From NCBI GenBank assembly GCA_963844255.1, contig CAWJNP010000069.1, forward strand, positions 1-64,000: DNA of 64,000 bases, read 5' to 3'. The stretch is from SZAS-79 sp963844255 (lineage in GTDB: Bacteria; Pseudomonadota; Gammaproteobacteria; Burkholderiales; SG8-39). How positions within the stretch are numbered: position 1 is the stretch's first letter; the number at the start of each line of letters is the position of its first letter. The notes beneath the pieces are model-generated. The model did no database searches, was not told the origin of the DNA, and saw only the letters and a list, made by a program, of their open reading frames with translations. Positions 53,136-61,729 of this stretch are shown piece by piece. The translations under genes were made by a program, and so were the position numbers.

Positions 53136-54246
53136 AAAACGCCCTGATCTCGCGCGCCATCACCTCGGGCCGTTCAAGTGCCGCGAAATGCCCGCCCTTC
53201 GCCTCCATGGTCCAGCGGCGAATATCCGTATAGGTGCGCGCCGCCAGCGCGCGCGGCGGGCGCAGGATTTCCTTCGGGAATTCCACGTAACCGGTCGGCA
53301 CGTCGATCGTCTCGCCGGCCGGGATCGGCCAGGGCCCGTGCATGCGTGCGTAGTAAGGCCAGAACGAGGAGCCGATCGCGCCGGTGAACCAGTAAAGCGA
53401 AATGTCGGCCAGCATCTCGTCGCGACTCAGCGCAGATTCCACATCGCCATTGCAGTCTGTCCAGGCACGAAACTTCTCCACCAGCCAGGCCGCCAGACCC
53501 ACGGGCGAATCGGTCAGTCCGTAAGCGAGCGTCTGCGGGCGGGTTCCCTGAATCCACTGGTAGCCTGTTTCCTCCTTCAGGAAGGCCGCGAGCTCGGTCT
53601 GGAAGCGCCGCTCGTCAGGCGGCAGGTCGGGGGCCGGGTTCATGTCGCGGCGCACGGCAAGGAAATTGAGATGGATGCCGATCATTCGCTCCGCATAACG
53701 GTGACCGAGCACCGAACTGATCGTTCCGCCCCAGTCTCCCCCCTGCGCAGCGAACCGCTTAAAACCAAGCACGTCGGTCATCAGCGCGGCGAACGACTCC
53801 GCAATGGCCTCGACACTGAAACGCGGCTGCCCCGGCCTGAACGACAGTCCGTATCCCGGCAGAGAAGGCGCGATCAGCGTGAAGTCCTCCTGCAGCAGCG
53901 GTATCAGCTTGTGGAATTCGAACACGGAACCAGGCCAGCCGTGGGAGAGGAGCAGCGGCATGGCGTCACTGCGCCCTCCCGGCACATGCAGGTAGTGCAG
54001 ATCGATGCCCGCGACCGGCACGGTGAACTGCGGGAATGCATTCAGCTTCGCTTCCCAGGCGCGCCAGTCGAACCCCGTGCGCCAGTATTCGACCAGATCC
54101 TTGAGGTAGGCGACGCTGGTTCCGGTAGCCCAGGCGTCCTGCGGGGGCTCGTCCGGCCAGCGGGTGCGCTCGAGCCTCGCGCGCAGGTCGGCAAGCGCGT
54201 CCTCGGGAACATGCAGCCGGAACGGCTTTGGCAGGTGTGTGCTCAT
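53119..54246 (-). CDS. Epoxide hydrolase (EHN plus alpha/beta-hydrolase)
   Basis: 375 residues. N-terminal EHN domain (FRLHVPEDALADLRARLERT, RWPDEPP), then the fold with oxyanion HGWPGSVFEF, nucleophile elbow QGGDWGGTISSVLG, a lid with Tyr residues that open the epoxide, and the catalytic His in KGGHFAALERPEV. Family members hydrate epoxides to diols. It overlaps the cyclase start. Confidence 0.93.
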   Translation of the reverse strand: MSTHLPKPFRLHVPEDALADLRARLERTRWPDEPPQDAWATGTSVAYLKDLVEYWRTGFDWRAWEAKLNAFPQFTVPVAGIDLHYLHVPGGRSDAMPLLLSHGWPGSVFEFHKLIPLLQEDFTLIAPSLPGYGLSFRPGQPRFSVEAIAESFAALMTDVLGFKRFAAQGGDWGGTISSVLGHRYAERMIGIHLNFLAVRRDMNPAPDLPPDERRFQTELAAFLKEETGYQWIQGTRPQTLAYGLTDSPVGLAAWLVEKFRAWTDCNGDVESALSRDEMLADISLYWFTGAIGSSFWPYYARMHGPWPIPAGETIDVPTGYVEFPKEILRPPRALAARTYTDIRRWTMEAKGGHFAALERPEVMAREIRAFFEPLR

Positions 54247-54360
54247 CGGACTCGACTCGAAAAGGTCAATAAGGCATATTCATGCACGTTCATCGGGCGG
54301 CCTCTCGGAGCCAAAGCACAAGGACTGACATTGGATTATTGCAGTTTTGGAGGGATGGTC

Positions 54361-55314
54361 ATGAGGAGACTGGTGCTGATAGCCCTGTGCATGTGCACGG
54401 TCGGCCACAGTGCTTTTGCGGCGGATGCGCGCTGCGCCGACGCCGAGCGAAACACCCAGTACTGGATATTCGGCGACAACACGGTCTATGCAAGCTGGCG
54501 CAGGCTGTGCCGCGAAGGCAACTCCGCGGTCGATGCCCTCCTCGGTGCACTGAACGGCAACCCGGGCGCGCAGGCCATGATCCGTGCCTGTATCAGCGAA
54601 GAAACCGCCGCCCTGTCCGCACGCAACCTGGACCTGGTCTGCGAGCAGATTGCGACCGGCCGCCCTGCAGTGCGTGCTGCACGCGCGGCACCCGCCGCCG
54701 CACCTGCGCAACCTGCCATGACGACGCCCGCGGCCGCAGCCCCGGCGCCGGTGGCCGCAGCAGCCCCCGTCGCACCGACGACACCGGCGGCACCTGCGGT
54801 CGTGGAACCACCGAGGCGTCCTGCGCGCGTCGCCGCCGTGGCCCCGGCACCTGCACCAGTTCCGGCGGCACCGCCCGCCGCGGAGGCACCGCCACCTCGT
54901 ACGCCAACCCGGGTTGCAGCGCCGGCCGCAGCCGTTCCGCCGCCCCCCGCGCCTGCTCCGGCGCCAGCACCGGCAGCACCACCGGTCGCGGCAGCCCCGC
55001 CACCGCCACCACCGCCGGCGCCGCCGGCCAGGCCGGTCGCGCCAAAAGCCGACTTGCTCGCTACCCTCCAGGGAACCTGGTGCTGGAAGAACAGCAGCGG
55101 CGCTCAGGGCCAGAACACCTTTTCCGGAAGCGCGGTATCGGTTACCGAGGTCGGCAATCTGGGCTTGGCCGATTCCACGCTGGGCAAGCTGAGCATTGTC
55201 AGTGACCGCCAGTTCAGGCTCGAGGTCAGTGGCGGCGTGCAGAAACTGGAACTGATCGACCACGACACGATCAAGTGGCAGGACGGCACGATAGGACGCC
55301 GCTGCACCGGTTGA
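54361..55314 (+). CDS. Secreted protein with long Pro/Ala-rich linker
   Basis: 317 residues. Signal peptide (cleavage near AFAAD), an N-terminal domain of about 80 residues with three or four cysteines (DARCADAERNTQYWIFGDNT), then a Pro/Ala linker of about 130 residues, and a C-terminal beta-rich domain (LLATLQGTWCWKNSSGAQGQ, LELIDHDTIKWQDGTIGRRC). The linker could span the cell wall. ATG 54361 has GGAGGG 6 nt upstream; ATG 54355 is too close to it. The open frame continues far upstream but is not coding there. Confidence 0.82.
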   Translation: MRRLVLIALCMCTVGHSAFAADARCADAERNTQYWIFGDNTVYASWRRLCREGNSAVDALLGALNGNPGAQAMIRACISEETAALSARNLDLVCEQIATGRPAVRAARAAPAAAPAQPAMTTPAAAAPAPVAAAAPVAPTTPAAPAVVEPPRRPARVAAVAPAPAPVPAAPPAAEAPPPRTPTRVAAPAAAVPPPPAPAPAPAPAAPPVAAAPPPPPPPAPPARPVAPKADLLATLQGTWCWKNSSGAQGQNTFSGSAVSVTEVGNLGLADSTLGKLSIVSDRQFRLEVSGGVQKLELIDHDTIKWQDGTIGRRCTG

Positions 55315-55382
55315 AGCAGCCCGGAAAACGGCCCCGAAACGGTACACTCCCGGGCTCGAATCAATTCTCCCGGAGCGACTGC

Positions 55383-56132
55383 ATGCAACTCGAACTCAAG
55401 GGCCGCAACGCCCTCATCGCCGGCGGTTCGCGCGGCATCGGCCGCTCGATCGCGCTGGCCTTCGCGGCGGCCGGTGCCAATGTGTCGATCTGCGCGCGCG
55501 GCGAAGCGGCGCTGCAGGCCACCGCCGCCGAGCTCGCCCGGCATGGCCACAAGGTGCACAGCGCGACCTGCGACCTCGGCGACGGACCTGCGGTCGCCCG
55601 CTACGTCGCAGACGCAGCCGCTGCGCTGGGCGGCATCGACATCCTGGTCAACAATGCCTCGGGCTTCGGTTCAAGCGACGACGAGGCCGGCTGGGCGGCG
55701 AGCATCAACGTGGACCTGATGGCCTCGGTGCGCGCTTCCTACGCGGCTCTCCCGCACCTGGAGAAATCGCGCGGCTCTATCATCCATATTTCCTCGATCT
55801 CGGGACTGATCCCCAGTGCCCGCACCCCGCCCTACGGTGCGGTCAAGGCAGCACTCATCCAGTACACCCTGACCCAGGCCGCGCAGTACGCGGCCAGGGG
55901 CATCCGCGTGAACTGCATCGCCCCCGGATCGATCGAGTTTCCCGGCGGGTCGTGGGAGCAGCGCAAGACCTCGAACCCGAAGCTCTACAACGCGATAATC
56001 GACAGCATCCAGTTCGGCCGCCTCGGCACGCCCGAGGAGGTTGCGAACGTCGCTCTGTTCCTCGCAAGCAGCGCCGCAAGCTGGGTCACCGGCCAGACCA
56101 TCGCGGTCGACGGCGGCCAGATGCTGAGCTGA
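55383..56132 (+). CDS. Short-chain dehydrogenase/reductase (SDR)
   Basis: 249 residues. Seen: the cofactor loop IAGGSRGIGRSIALAF, LVNNASGFGSSDDEAG, catalytic Ser in IIHISSISGLIPSAR and YGAVK (Tyr/Lys). The end GQTIAVDGGQMLS is typical of classical SDRs. CGGAG precedes ATG 55383. The GST gene follows after 25 bp and the DUF1330 gene 10 bp later, so these three probably form an operon. Confidence 0.93.
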   Translation: MQLELKGRNALIAGGSRGIGRSIALAFAAAGANVSICARGEAALQATAAELARHGHKVHSATCDLGDGPAVARYVADAAAALGGIDILVNNASGFGSSDDEAGWAASINVDLMASVRASYAALPHLEKSRGSIIHISSISGLIPSARTPPYGAVKAALIQYTLTQAAQYAARGIRVNCIAPGSIEFPGGSWEQRKTSNPKLYNAIIDSIQFGRLGTPEEVANVALFLASSAASWVTGQTIAVDGGQMLS

Positions 56133-56157
56133 ACCGGACGGCGACGGAGAACACACG

Positions 56158-56859
56158 ATGGCGATACGCATGTGGGACCTGTCCGGCGCGGAAGACGCGC
56201 GGCGATTCTCCCCCTATTGCTGGCGGATCCGCATGGCGCTCGCCCACAAGGGGCTCGAAGTCGAAACCCTGCCGTGGCGCTTCACGGAGCGGGAGGCCCT
56301 TGCGTTTTCGGGCCAGGGCCTGGTTCCGGTCATCGTCGACGGCGAGCGCGAGGTGCACGACAGCTGGGCGATTGCGGAATATCTCGATGCGACCTACGCA
56401 GACCGGCCCCCGCTGTTCGAGGGCGCGCAGGCCCGTGCCCTCGCCTATTTTTTCAAACAGTGGTGCGAGCGCTCGGTCCACCTGCCGATCCTGCGCGTCG
56501 TGGTCCTCGACCTGTACGCGCACCTGCACGAAAAGGACCAGCCGTATTTCCGCGAGTCGCGCGAAAAGCGCTTCGGGATGAGCCTCGAAGCCTTCGCGGG
56601 GGACGGAACCTCGGCGCTCGCCGCACTGCGCGGCATTCTCGATCCGGCGCGCAACCTGCTCGTGCAGCATCCGTTCATCGCGGGTCCTGCACCCGCGTTT
56701 GCCGACTACATCCTGTTCGGCGCGTTCCAGTGGGCGCGCGCGGTCTCACCCATCCGCCTGCTCGAGCCCGACGACCCGGTGTACGCCTGGCGCGAACGCA
56801 TGCTCGACCTGCACCAGGGGCTGGCACGCAATGCCATCGGCTACCCCGTCTGGGCCTGA
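56158..56859 (+). CDS. Glutathione S-transferase family protein (LigE/LigF-like)
   Basis: 233 residues. Thioredoxin-like N-terminus with the active-site stretch RFSPYCWRIRMALAHKGLEV and QGLVPVIVDGEREVHDSWAI, then a helical C-terminal domain. The SPYCWR pattern resembles beta-etherase-type GSTs more than maleylacetoacetate isomerase (which has SSxCxRVRIAL). Possible role: thiolytic ether cleavage or isomerisation in aromatic catabolism, by inference. Confidence 0.88.
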   Translation: MAIRMWDLSGAEDARRFSPYCWRIRMALAHKGLEVETLPWRFTEREALAFSGQGLVPVIVDGEREVHDSWAIAEYLDATYADRPPLFEGAQARALAYFFKQWCERSVHLPILRVVVLDLYAHLHEKDQPYFRESREKRFGMSLEAFAGDGTSALAALRGILDPARNLLVQHPFIAGPAPAFADYILFGAFQWARAVSPIRLLEPDDPVYAWRERMLDLHQGLARNAIGYPVWA

Positions 56860-56869
56860 GGAGAAAACA

Positions 56870-57241
56870 ATGGCCGGTCCCAAGGAAATCAATGCCGATC
56901 TGATCGCCAGCCTGCCTGACCAGGGTCCGGTGGTCATGGTGAACATGCTGACGCTGCGCGACCGCGCGGCCTACACGCGCTACAGCCAGGCGACGATGCC
57001 GCTGATCAAGGCGCGCGGCGGTACGGTGCTTTGGGCAGGCGACGGCGAAGCGGTCGCGTTCGGAGATGCGGTTGGTGACCGCTGGGACTATGTCGTGCTG
57101 GTGCAGTACCCTTCGCGCGCGGCCTTCCTCGACATGATGAACTCGCCCGAATATGCGGCGGCGAACGTGCACCGCGAACTGGCAGTCGGCCGGCACATGA
57201 TCCTCGCAACGAAGCAAACTTATTCGAAGCTCAAGGGCTGA
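56870..57241 (+). CDS. DUF1330-family protein
   Basis: 123 residues with a ferredoxin-like (dimeric alpha-beta barrel) pattern: GPVVMVNMLTLRDRAAYTRY, VLVQYPSRAAFLDMMNSPEY. A perfect GAGGAG site precedes ATG 56870. The biochemical role of DUF1330 is unknown to me. Probably in an operon with the SDR and GST genes. Confidence 0.85.
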   Translation: MAGPKEINADLIASLPDQGPVVMVNMLTLRDRAAYTRYSQATMPLIKARGGTVLWAGDGEAVAFGDAVGDRWDYVVLVQYPSRAAFLDMMNSPEYAAANVHRELAVGRHMILATKQTYSKLKG

Positions 57242-57328
57242 ACCCGGACCGGGGCATCGTTCTGTAACCGTAGTTTTTGCGACCTTCTGAGACTGTGCGC
57301 CGGTACGCCCGCAGCCTATCGTGGGCGC

Positions 57329-57556
57329 ATGTACAAGCTCATCCGCGGACTCGAAGATCCGCAGGCCCGTCCGGCCGGCGGACTGCTTGCGATCGCCCGT
57401 GCCGTATTCTGGAGTTTCTTCGGTGTGCGGCGCGGCAGCGATCTGCAATCGGACGCCGCCACCATCACGCCCCTGCAGGTCGTCATCGGGGGCATTGCCG
57501 GAACGATCTTTTTCGTGGCCCTGCTGCTGGCCATCGTGAAACTCGTCCTCGCCTAG
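57329..57556 (+). CDS. DUF2970-family small membrane protein
   Basis: 75 residues with one membrane helix (VVIGGIAGTIFFVALLLAIV) and the family start LLAIARAVFWSFFGVRRGSD. The family is typical of beta- and gammaproteobacteria and has no assigned role. Its TAG overlaps the TAG of the convergent MocR-type gene: both stops share the palindrome CTAG at 57553-57556. Confidence 0.88.
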   Translation: MYKLIRGLEDPQARPAGGLLAIARAVFWSFFGVRRGSDLQSDAATITPLQVVIGGIAGTIFFVALLLAIVKLVLA

Positions 57557-58965
57557 GCAAGCGACGACGTGATTCCGCCGAGGGTCGCCAAGGCCTTTGC
57601 AATGCGCGGTGTCCACGGCTGTCCGGTGTTGATGCGGATGCAGTTACCAAACTTGCGCTGGGGCGAAAATATTGGCCCGGGTGCCACGCTGATCCCGGCG
57701 CGCAGCGCGAGTCGGTGCACTTCCAGTGCACTGACTTTCTCGGGAAGTTCTACCCAGACGAAATAGCCGCCCTGTGGACGCGTAATCCGCGCGGCGGCCG
57801 GGAAGCTGAGCGGTATCGCGTCGATCAGGGCGCGTTGCTGAGCCTCGAGCTTTCCCCGCAGTCCGCGCAGGTGGTGCTCGTAGCCGCCGTGCTTCATGAA
57901 ATCCGCAATCGCCGCCTGCGCATGGAGTCCAGTGGACAGCGTGGTCATGAGCTTGAGGCGCTCCACCCTCTGCGCCCAGCGACCCGGCGCGGCCCAACCC
58001 ACGCGGTAACCTGGCGCGAGGCACTTCGAGAACGAAGAACAGTGCATCACCAGCCCTTCGCGATCCCAGGCCTTGGCCGGCAGCGGCTTGCGCGCGCCGA
58101 AATATAGCTCCTCGTACACGTCGTCCTCGATGAGAGGAACTCCATGGCGGGCCAGCAACTTCACGAGTTCGCGCTTTTTCTCCGGCGGCATCGATGCACC
58201 GAGGGGATTCTGGAAGCTGGTCATGAACCAGCAGGCCCTGACCTTGTGGCGCACTACCGCGGTATCGAGCGCAGCGAGATCAACACCCTCGCGCGGATGG
58301 GTGGGCAGCTCGACAGCCTTCAGGCCCAGGCGCTCGATCGCCTGCAACGCGACGTAGAAGGCCGGCGATTCGATCGCCACCACATCACCCGGCCGGGTCA
58401 CCGCCTGCAGGCAGAGGTTGAGCGCGTCGATGCCTCCGGTCGTGATCACGATTTCGTCGACCGGCACCGCCAAGCCGGCATCGAGGTAACGGCGCGAAAT
58501 CAGCCGCCTGAGTTCCGGATTGCCGGAAGGCAGGCTCGAAACCAGCGCCTCCGGATCGAGCTTGCGGGCCGTCGAGGCCACAGAACGCGCGAGTTTCTTC
58601 AGCGGAAAGATTTCCGGCGCGATGAACGCCGAACCAAGAGGCACCACCTCGCGTCTGGCGACGGTGCCGAGCACTTCGAATACCAGGTCGGTCACGTCCA
58701 CGCGGGTCGAGGCGCGTGAGGGTCGCGAGACCTCCGGCTCTGCCGCCGCAGTTCTGCGCCGTGCGCATACGAAATACCCGGCACGGGCGCGCCCCTGGAT
58801 CTCGCCACGATCCTCGAGCAGGTGAAAGGCGCGCTGCACGGTCAGAGGGCTCATGGACCTGGCGAGGCTCAGCTTGCGCACCGACGGCAGCTTGTCGCCC
58901 GCGCGCAACATTCCGGCGCGGATCTGGCTTGCGATGGTCTCGGCGAGCGCCTCGTAGCGTTTCAC
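57553..58965 (-). CDS. MocR-type regulator: GntR helix-turn-helix fused to class I aminotransferase
   Basis: 470 residues from GTG 58965, with a good GGAGCAAGG site. The N-terminal GntR winged helix (about 1-75) reads GMLRAGDKLPSVRKLSLARS and LTVQRAFHLLEDRGEIQGRA. The C-terminal PLP fold has ITTGGIDALNLCLQAVTRPG, SFQNPLGASMPPEKKRELVK, LIEDDVYEELYFGARKPLPA and the PLP-binding Lys in SSFSKCLAPGYRVGW. MocR proteins sense amino acids or PLP and control adjacent genes; some are genuine aminotransferases. It diverges from pobA with about 200 bp between. Confidence 0.92.
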   Translation of the reverse strand: MKRYEALAETIASQIRAGMLRAGDKLPSVRKLSLARSMSPLTVQRAFHLLEDRGEIQGRARAGYFVCARRRTAAAEPEVSRPSRASTRVDVTDLVFEVLGTVARREVVPLGSAFIAPEIFPLKKLARSVASTARKLDPEALVSSLPSGNPELRRLISRRYLDAGLAVPVDEIVITTGGIDALNLCLQAVTRPGDVVAIESPAFYVALQAIERLGLKAVELPTHPREGVDLAALDTAVVRHKVRACWFMTSFQNPLGASMPPEKKRELVKLLARHGVPLIEDDVYEELYFGARKPLPAKAWDREGLVMHCSSFSKCLAPGYRVGWAAPGRWAQRVERLKLMTTLSTGLHAQAAIADFMKHGGYEHHLRGLRGKLEAQQRALIDAIPLSFPAAARITRPQGGYFVWVELPEKVSALEVHRLALRAGISVAPGPIFSPQRKFGNCIRINTGQPWTPRIAKALATLGGITSSLA

Positions 58966-59168
58966 GCGCCTTGCTCCGGTAGTTCCGTCCCGGTGAGGAT
59001 CCAGACGGTGCCGGGCATTGTATCCGCGCCCGATGGGGCAAGCTCCCACATGCAGGCCGACGCCCGCCGCGGTTCGGCACGGATAGAATGCTGGGCCGGA
59101 TTCGCTGCAACTGGAGCGGCGGACGAACGCACCGGGCCAGGGAAAACGAACGGTAGAGGAATTTGAGC

Positions 59169-60347
59169 ATGCGCGTGCAGGTTGCAATCATCGGATCCGG
59201 CCCGGCCGGTCTTCTGCTCGGGCAGCGGCTGCACCAGGCCGGGATCGATGCCGTCATCGTCGAACAGCGCAGCAAGGACTACGTTCTGGAACGCATTCGC
59301 GCGGGCGTTCTCGAACAGGGCACGGTCGACATGCTCGACCAACTCGGCGTGGGCGGCCGCCTGCATGCCGAAGGGCTGGTGCACGATGGCATCGAACTGA
59401 GCTATGGTGCGGGCCGGCTGCGCGTCGACCTGAAGGAACTGACCGGAAAGAACGTGGTGGTCTACGGCCAGACCGAAGTGACCCGCGACCTCATGGACGC
59501 GCGCGCGGCGGCCGGTGCACCCTCGGTGTACGAAGCGGAAGACGTCAGCGTGCACGACTTCGACACCGGACTATCCACCGAGCGGCCAGTCGTGCGCTAC
59601 CGGAAGGACGGCCGGGTGCACGAGGTCGAGTGCGATTTCATCGCCGGCTGCGACGGATTCCACGGCGTGTGCCGCCAGAGCGTTCCGCAGGAGGCGATCC
59701 GGACCTACGAGCGGGTCTACCCGTTCGGCTGGCTCGGTGTGCTGTCCGACACGCGGCCGGTCTCGGAGGAACTGATCTATGTCTGCCACGAGCGCGGCTT
59801 CGCGCTGTGCAGCATGCGCAGCCCGACGCGCAGCCGCTATTACATCCAGTGCTCGCTCGCAGAGCGCGTCGAGGAGTGGCCCGACGAACGCTTCTGGGAG
59901 GAACTCAAGCGCCGCCTGGACCCCGATGCCAGGCGCGACCTGATCACCGGCCCTTCGATCGAAAAGAGCATCGCACCGCTGCGCAGCTTCGTCGCCGAAC
60001 CGATCCGCTTCGGGCGGCTGTTCCTCGCGGGGGACGCCGCACACATCGTGCCGCCAACCGGCGCCAAGGGCCTGAATCTGGCGGTCAGCGACGTGCACTA
60101 CCTCTCAGAGGCGTTCGCAGAACATTACCGCGGCAGCGAGGCTGCGCTGGATGCGTATTCGGCGCGCGCGCTGCAGCGCATCTGGAAGGCCGAGCGGTTT
60201 TCGTGGTGGATGACGATGCTGCTGCACCGGCTTCCCGACGACGGCCCGTTCGGCCAGAAGATCCAGCAGGCCGAGCTGTCCTACCTGGCCGGTTCGAGCG
60301 CGGCCCAGACCGCGCTGGCCGAGAATTACGTCGGCCTGCCCTACTAG
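59169..60347 (+). CDS. pobA: 4-Hydroxybenzoate 3-monooxygenase
   Basis: 392 residues; FAD enzyme that hydroxylates 4-hydroxybenzoate to protocatechuate using NADPH. Seen: the FAD loop VAIIGSGPAGLLLGQRLHQA, VLERIRAGVLEQGTVDMLDQ (Arg residues for NADPH), the DG motif FIAGCDGFHGVCRQSV and the second FAD motif LFLAGDAAHIVPPTGAKGLN. ATG 59169 has AGAGGAA 8 nt upstream; a TTG at 59163 is less likely. Protocatechuate-cleaving genes are not in the window. Confidence 0.95.
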   Translation: MRVQVAIIGSGPAGLLLGQRLHQAGIDAVIVEQRSKDYVLERIRAGVLEQGTVDMLDQLGVGGRLHAEGLVHDGIELSYGAGRLRVDLKELTGKNVVVYGQTEVTRDLMDARAAAGAPSVYEAEDVSVHDFDTGLSTERPVVRYRKDGRVHEVECDFIAGCDGFHGVCRQSVPQEAIRTYERVYPFGWLGVLSDTRPVSEELIYVCHERGFALCSMRSPTRSRYYIQCSLAERVEEWPDERFWEELKRRLDPDARRDLITGPSIEKSIAPLRSFVAEPIRFGRLFLAGDAAHIVPPTGAKGLNLAVSDVHYLSEAFAEHYRGSEAALDAYSARALQRIWKAERFSWWMTMLLHRLPDDGPFGQKIQQAELSYLAGSSAAQTALAENYVGLPY

Positions 60348-60371
60348 AAGTTCACTGCGGATACCATCGCC

Positions 60372-61729
60372 ATGCCTCGCGTCATTCGCAACACCCTGCT
60401 CTCCGCCCGGGATCTCATGGTCACCGCGGGCCCCTTCGTGCTGCTCGCGATGGTCCTGCTGGTCGGCGCGTATTTCCTGCTCAAGCCCAATCCGCCGCGA
60501 CGCGTGGTACTCGCCACCGGACCGGAACTGAGCGACTACGCGGAGTTCGGGGTGCGCTATGCGGCCGAGCTGAAGAAGCACCATATCGAAGTCGTGTTAC
60601 GACCGACCGCCGGTTCTTCGCCGAACCGCAAACTGCTGCGCGACCCGAAGGAGAACGTCGATTTCGGTTTCGTGCGCGGCGGATCGAGCGAAGCCATCCG
60701 CAAGGAAGACGAGCAGGGCAAGGGCGTTCCGCTGGTCACGCTTGGCAGCCTGTTTTTCGAGCCGGTCTGGATCTTCTATCGCGCCGATGCAGCGAAGAAG
60801 CTGCCCGGCGGCAAGCTCGAACGGCTCGACCAGACGCGCGGCTGGAAAGTGAATACCGGCGGGCGCGGCGCGGGTTCAACCATCCTGTACGTGAAGCTGA
60901 TGGGCGCCAGTGGCGTCGATCGCTCGGAGCTCAAGCTCGCCCGGCTCGACCCCACCCACGCAGCGATCGCGCTGTTCAATGCCGAGATCGACGCGGCCGT
61001 GCTGGTGTCCTCACCCGAAGCGCCGATCCTGCAGATGCTGCTGCGCAGCCCGGGAATCGAGCTGTTCGAGTTCAAGCAGGCCGAAGCCTATTCGCGCCGC
61101 GTTCGGCTACCTCGGACCGGTAATCCTGCCACGCGGCATCACGGACCTTGCCCATGACGTACCCGCGCGCGATGTGACGCTGATCTCACCCACCACCATG
61201 CTCGTGGCGCGCGCCGACACCCACCCCGCACTGCTGCAACTGTTCGTCCAGGCGGCGCACAACATCCACGCCGACGCCGGCTGGTTCGCGCGCGCCGGGC
61301 AGTTCCCGAACAACGGACGACATCGAGCTGCCCCTCGCCCCTGAGGCCGAGCGCTATTACAAGAACGGCCCGCCGCTGCTGCAGCGCTACCTGCCGTTCT
61401 GGCTCGCCAACCTGATCGACCGCATGTGGGTGGCGCTGTTTTCGATTGTTGCGATCCTCATTCCACTCGGGCGAATCGTTCCGCCGCTGTACAACTTCCG
61501 CATCCGCTCGCGCATCTTCCGCTGGTACCGGCAGCTGCGCCAGATCGAAGAATCGCTCTCCAGGACGAACGCCCCGCGCGACGCCTTGCTGGATGATCTC
61601 AACAAGCTCGACGCAAAGGCCGAGCGGATCACCGTGCCGCTGTCCTACACCGACGAGTTGTACACCCTGCGCAGCCATATCGCGATGGTACGCGAGCGAT
61701 TCGCCGCCCCGGACCCGCGCCAGCAGTGA
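60372..61729 (+). pseudogene. TAXI-family solute receptor with membrane anchors, two frameshifts
   Basis: The frame begins with a membrane segment (GPFVLLAMVLLVGAYFLLKP) and TAXI-type receptor motifs (VVLATGPELSDYAEFGVRYA, VDFGFVRGGSSEAIRKED, WKVNTGGRGAGSTILYVKLM). Near 61100 it shifts by one base into FGYLGPVILPRGITDLAHDV. Near 61312 it shifts again into IELPLAPEAERYYKNGPPLL, a second membrane helix (MWVALFSIVAILIPLGRIVP) and the end. Each break looks like one extra base. Joined, the product is about 450 residues, a normal length for membrane-anchored TAXI proteins. The stop overlaps the epimerase start (GTGA). Confidence 0.82.

Noticed and set aside
52531..54354. Very long open plus-strand frame leading into the Pro/Ala-rich secreted protein
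   Set aside because: It is antisense to the cyclase and epoxide hydrolase genes, whose domains are unmistakable. Only the part from 54361 has a signal peptide and ribosome site.
56158..56859. GST gene as maleylacetoacetate isomerase completing the homogentisate pathway
   Set aside because: The active-site stretch (SPYCWR) fits LigE/LigF-like GSTs rather than the zeta-class isomerase motif, and it is more than 30 kb from hpd-fahA.
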